Shown: in pieces, positions 43,715 to 45,056 of the stretch
Layout of the letters: the number at the start of each line of letters is the position of its first letter
How positions within the stretch are numbered: the stretch's first letter is position 1
Origin: Sedimentisphaerales bacterium
GTDB taxonomy: Bacteria > Planctomycetota > Phycisphaerae > Sedimentisphaerales > SM23-30
Assembly (NCBI GenBank): GCA_016928435.1
Contig: JAFGKT010000057.1
Coordinates: 1-45,056 of the forward strand
DNA length: 45,056 nucleotides
Direction of reading: 5' to 3'
Program-made: the position numbers and the translations under genes
Notes under the pieces: model-generated
Seen by the model: only the letters and a program-made list of their open reading frames with translations
Told to the model about the DNA's origin: nothing
Database searches by the model: none

Positions 43715-44275
43715 ATGCGTAGTCGAGCATTTACACTTATTGAGCTTCTGCTGGTAGTAACCATTTTCGCGATGGCAGCAGTTCTGACCGGCTTGGCAAT
43801 ATACCACCGCACCGATCATACAGCGTTGGCAAGTTCCAGCCGTCGGCTGTTGAATGCCGTGCGTTATGCCCGTCTGTCCGCGGCTGAACATCATCGCAGT
43901 TGTCAATTACATATTGATATTGCCGATGGGCGCTACTGGCTCACAGCACAGCAAAGCGGAATACCGGTGACCCAATTGGATGCCTCGGATGCGGCGGACC
44001 AAGCGATAGTCACCGAAGAATTCGCCAATCCAAGTCAATTGCCCACCAAGGTTCGTTTTGCCGTGGTACGTGTGGCTGGGGACTCTGATACCAGGCAGAA
44101 TGAAATCTGCATCACTTTCCATGAAGACGGCACAGCCGACGCGGCATTAATACAACTGGCGACCGAAGACGAGGTCGTCACGCTGTTGATCTATCCATGG
44201 ACCGGCAGGGCTGAGCTGCGAACTGCCGCGATTGACGTTCTGCCAAGCCAGACCGCGGACTTGCCCACACAGTAA
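43715..44275 (+). CDS. Type II secretion/type IV pilin-like pseudopilin (GspH-like)
   Basis: 186 aa. Class III prepilin leader: RSRAFTLIELLLVVTIFAMAAVLTGLAIY, with F at +1 and Glu at +5 of the mature protein, cleaved by prepilin peptidase. The rest is a single soluble domain (ALASSSRRLLNAVRYARLSAAEHHRSCQLHI) like the minor pseudopilin GspH. ATG at 43715 gives a normal short leader; a longer frame from 43649 would not. No clear ribosome site was seen. No other secretion genes follow in this window. Confidence 0.82.
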   Translation: MRSRAFTLIELLLVVTIFAMAAVLTGLAIYHRTDHTALASSSRRLLNAVRYARLSAAEHHRSCQLHIDIADGRYWLTAQQSGIPVTQLDASDAADQAIVTEEFANPSQLPTKVRFAVVRVAGDSDTRQNEICITFHEDGTADAALIQLATEDEVVTLLIYPWTGRAELRTAAIDVLPSQTADLPTQ

Positions 44276-44373
44276 CCAACCACCCCTGACGCCGGCCACA
44301 CTTCATGCGAACCGCATTGGTAGATAGAACAAAAGTTGTTAGTTGGAGAATGAGACTTAGTTGGTGTTCGACC

Positions 44374-44405
44374 ACCCTTTAGCTGCGCGAAAGGGTGCCA
44401 CCCGG
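44374..44405 (+). repeat. ACCCTTT/AAAGGGT hairpin repeat, copy 2
   Basis: Arms ACCCTTT (44374-44380) and AAAGGGT (44390-44396), followed by GCCACCCGG. It matches 35470-35501 at 29 of 32 positions. Both copies sit in gene-free DNA, and the similarity extends weakly upstream (GTGTTC...). Confidence 0.7.
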
Positions 44406-44801
44406 CCGATGGCTGGAAAATAACGCTGGGCGGTGGGCGCTGCCACAGGGAATGCGACAGAGAAAATTAACCACGAATTTTCTTGAAGATCACAAAGCGG
44501 AAGGATGGTAGCAAAAACGCGCGAAATTGAGGAGCGGAAATGAGAGATTTGGTGAGATACGGGCGCGCAGACGCAGTAATTGTACGCAGCGGGGCGGGAA
44601 GTGAGATGAGCGAAAGGCCGGTGGTAGCGCGCAACGGTGGGACGAGTGAGGATGGTCGTTCAAAAATGAACGAAAATTCAGCGGTTTTGATCAGTTTTGG
44701 TCAGAAATGAGGCAGGAATTTTCAGAAATCCGGAAGTTTTTTGGGGTGGCTGATTTTGGGTGGTTTGGTCGGTAGCATTTCTGCGCGACGGGGCAGAATT
44801 T

Positions 44802-45056
44802 ACCGCGAAAGACGCGAAAATAAGAGAACCACGAATGGGCACGAATATTCTTGAATAAGAATTAGCTGCCAGAGGCGGGCCGATAGAACAGGGGGATATG
44901 GCGATGGCACAATTGGAGTAAAAGGTCAGGGAGGTTTTAACCGCGAAAGACGCGAAAGACGCGAAAAAAAAGACTGGCTGCCAGGGGCGGATATAGAGCA
45001 CAGAGGTTTAGTCGGGAGTACAATGGGGACGGGGCGTCAGGGAGTATTTAACCGCG
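44802..45056 (+). repeat. Degenerate tandem-like repeat, ACCGCGAAAGACGCG units
   Basis: Units begin at 44802, 44940 and 45051 (the last is cut by the window end). Each starts ACCGCGAAAGACGCGAAA and the first two continue through a shared GCTGCCAG(A/G)GGCGG block and a ...GTCAGGGAG... block before the next unit. Unit lengths are 138 and 111 nt. Confidence 0.6.

Larger units (their letters stand above)
44276..45056. other. 781-bp repeat-rich non-coding tail
   Basis: No gene is supported; frames here are short and low-complexity. It contains an ACCCTTT hairpin repeat (44374-44405), then G-rich sequence with repeated ACCGCGAAAGACGCGAAA-type blocks (44802, 44940, cut at 45051) and related CCACGAATxxxCACGAA words. 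Confidence 0.5.

Overview
The window looks like chromosomal DNA of a planctomycete, most likely of the Phycisphaerae type. The main pointer is a multiheme cytochrome that ends in a dockerin-like double repeat (two ...DFAVxAxxW... units), a C-terminal tag I associate with that class. A histone-fold protein, a DRR-repeat protein, a fused AroD-AroE enzyme and a long Na+/solute symporter with a lipoprotein partner fit the same picture. This assignment rests on protein character only. I see no rRNA, tRNA, CRISPR array or transposase.

Layout. 1-2293 (minus): the end of a cell-wall/nucleotide block, with murD (cut by the window edge) and pyrF. 2550-11242 (minus): a six-gene signalling island. In transcription order it holds a PAS histidine kinase, a periplasmic solute-binding protein overlapping it by 4 nt, a membrane histidine kinase, and three response regulators with HD-GYP, HDOD and degenerate HD-GYP outputs. 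12188-15440 (plus): a Na+/solute symporter coupled to a CBM9-like lipoprotein, behind a 945-bp leader with a good sigma-54 promoter match. 15935-17863 (plus): a third histidine kinase of the same family. 18065-18295 (minus): a small bacterial histone with a lysine-rich tail. 18296-19248: a non-coding stretch with a possible structured RNA and a repeat. 19249-21456 (plus): an overlapping three-gene operon (DUF2007-like protein with acidic tail, DRR-repeat protein, zinc alcohol dehydrogenase).

21486-25904 (minus): a P-loop NTPase, the dockerin-tagged multiheme cytochrome, and thyX, which follows lpd (25974-27350). 27600-34853 (plus): aroDE fusion, a membrane protein, thpR, recA and alaS. 34854-36080: a short segment (acetyltransferase, palindromic repeats, trmO) bounded by the alaS 3' end and a second, synonymously diverged copy of it. 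36125-45056: PfkB kinase, acetyltransferase, AsmA-like protein, GH38 mannosidase, flavodoxin-fold oxidoreductase, HMGL-like aldolase, a type II pseudopilin, then a repeat-rich non-coding tail.

At larger scale the strand composition flips near 25 kb. The plus strand is C-rich to the left and G-rich to the right, whatever the gene direction or coding status. A change from C>G to G>C is what a replication origin gives, although a rearrangement boundary is possible. The items most worth following up are this skew switch, the alaS 3'-end duplication, the tailed histone and the binding-protein/two-kinase/three-regulator island.
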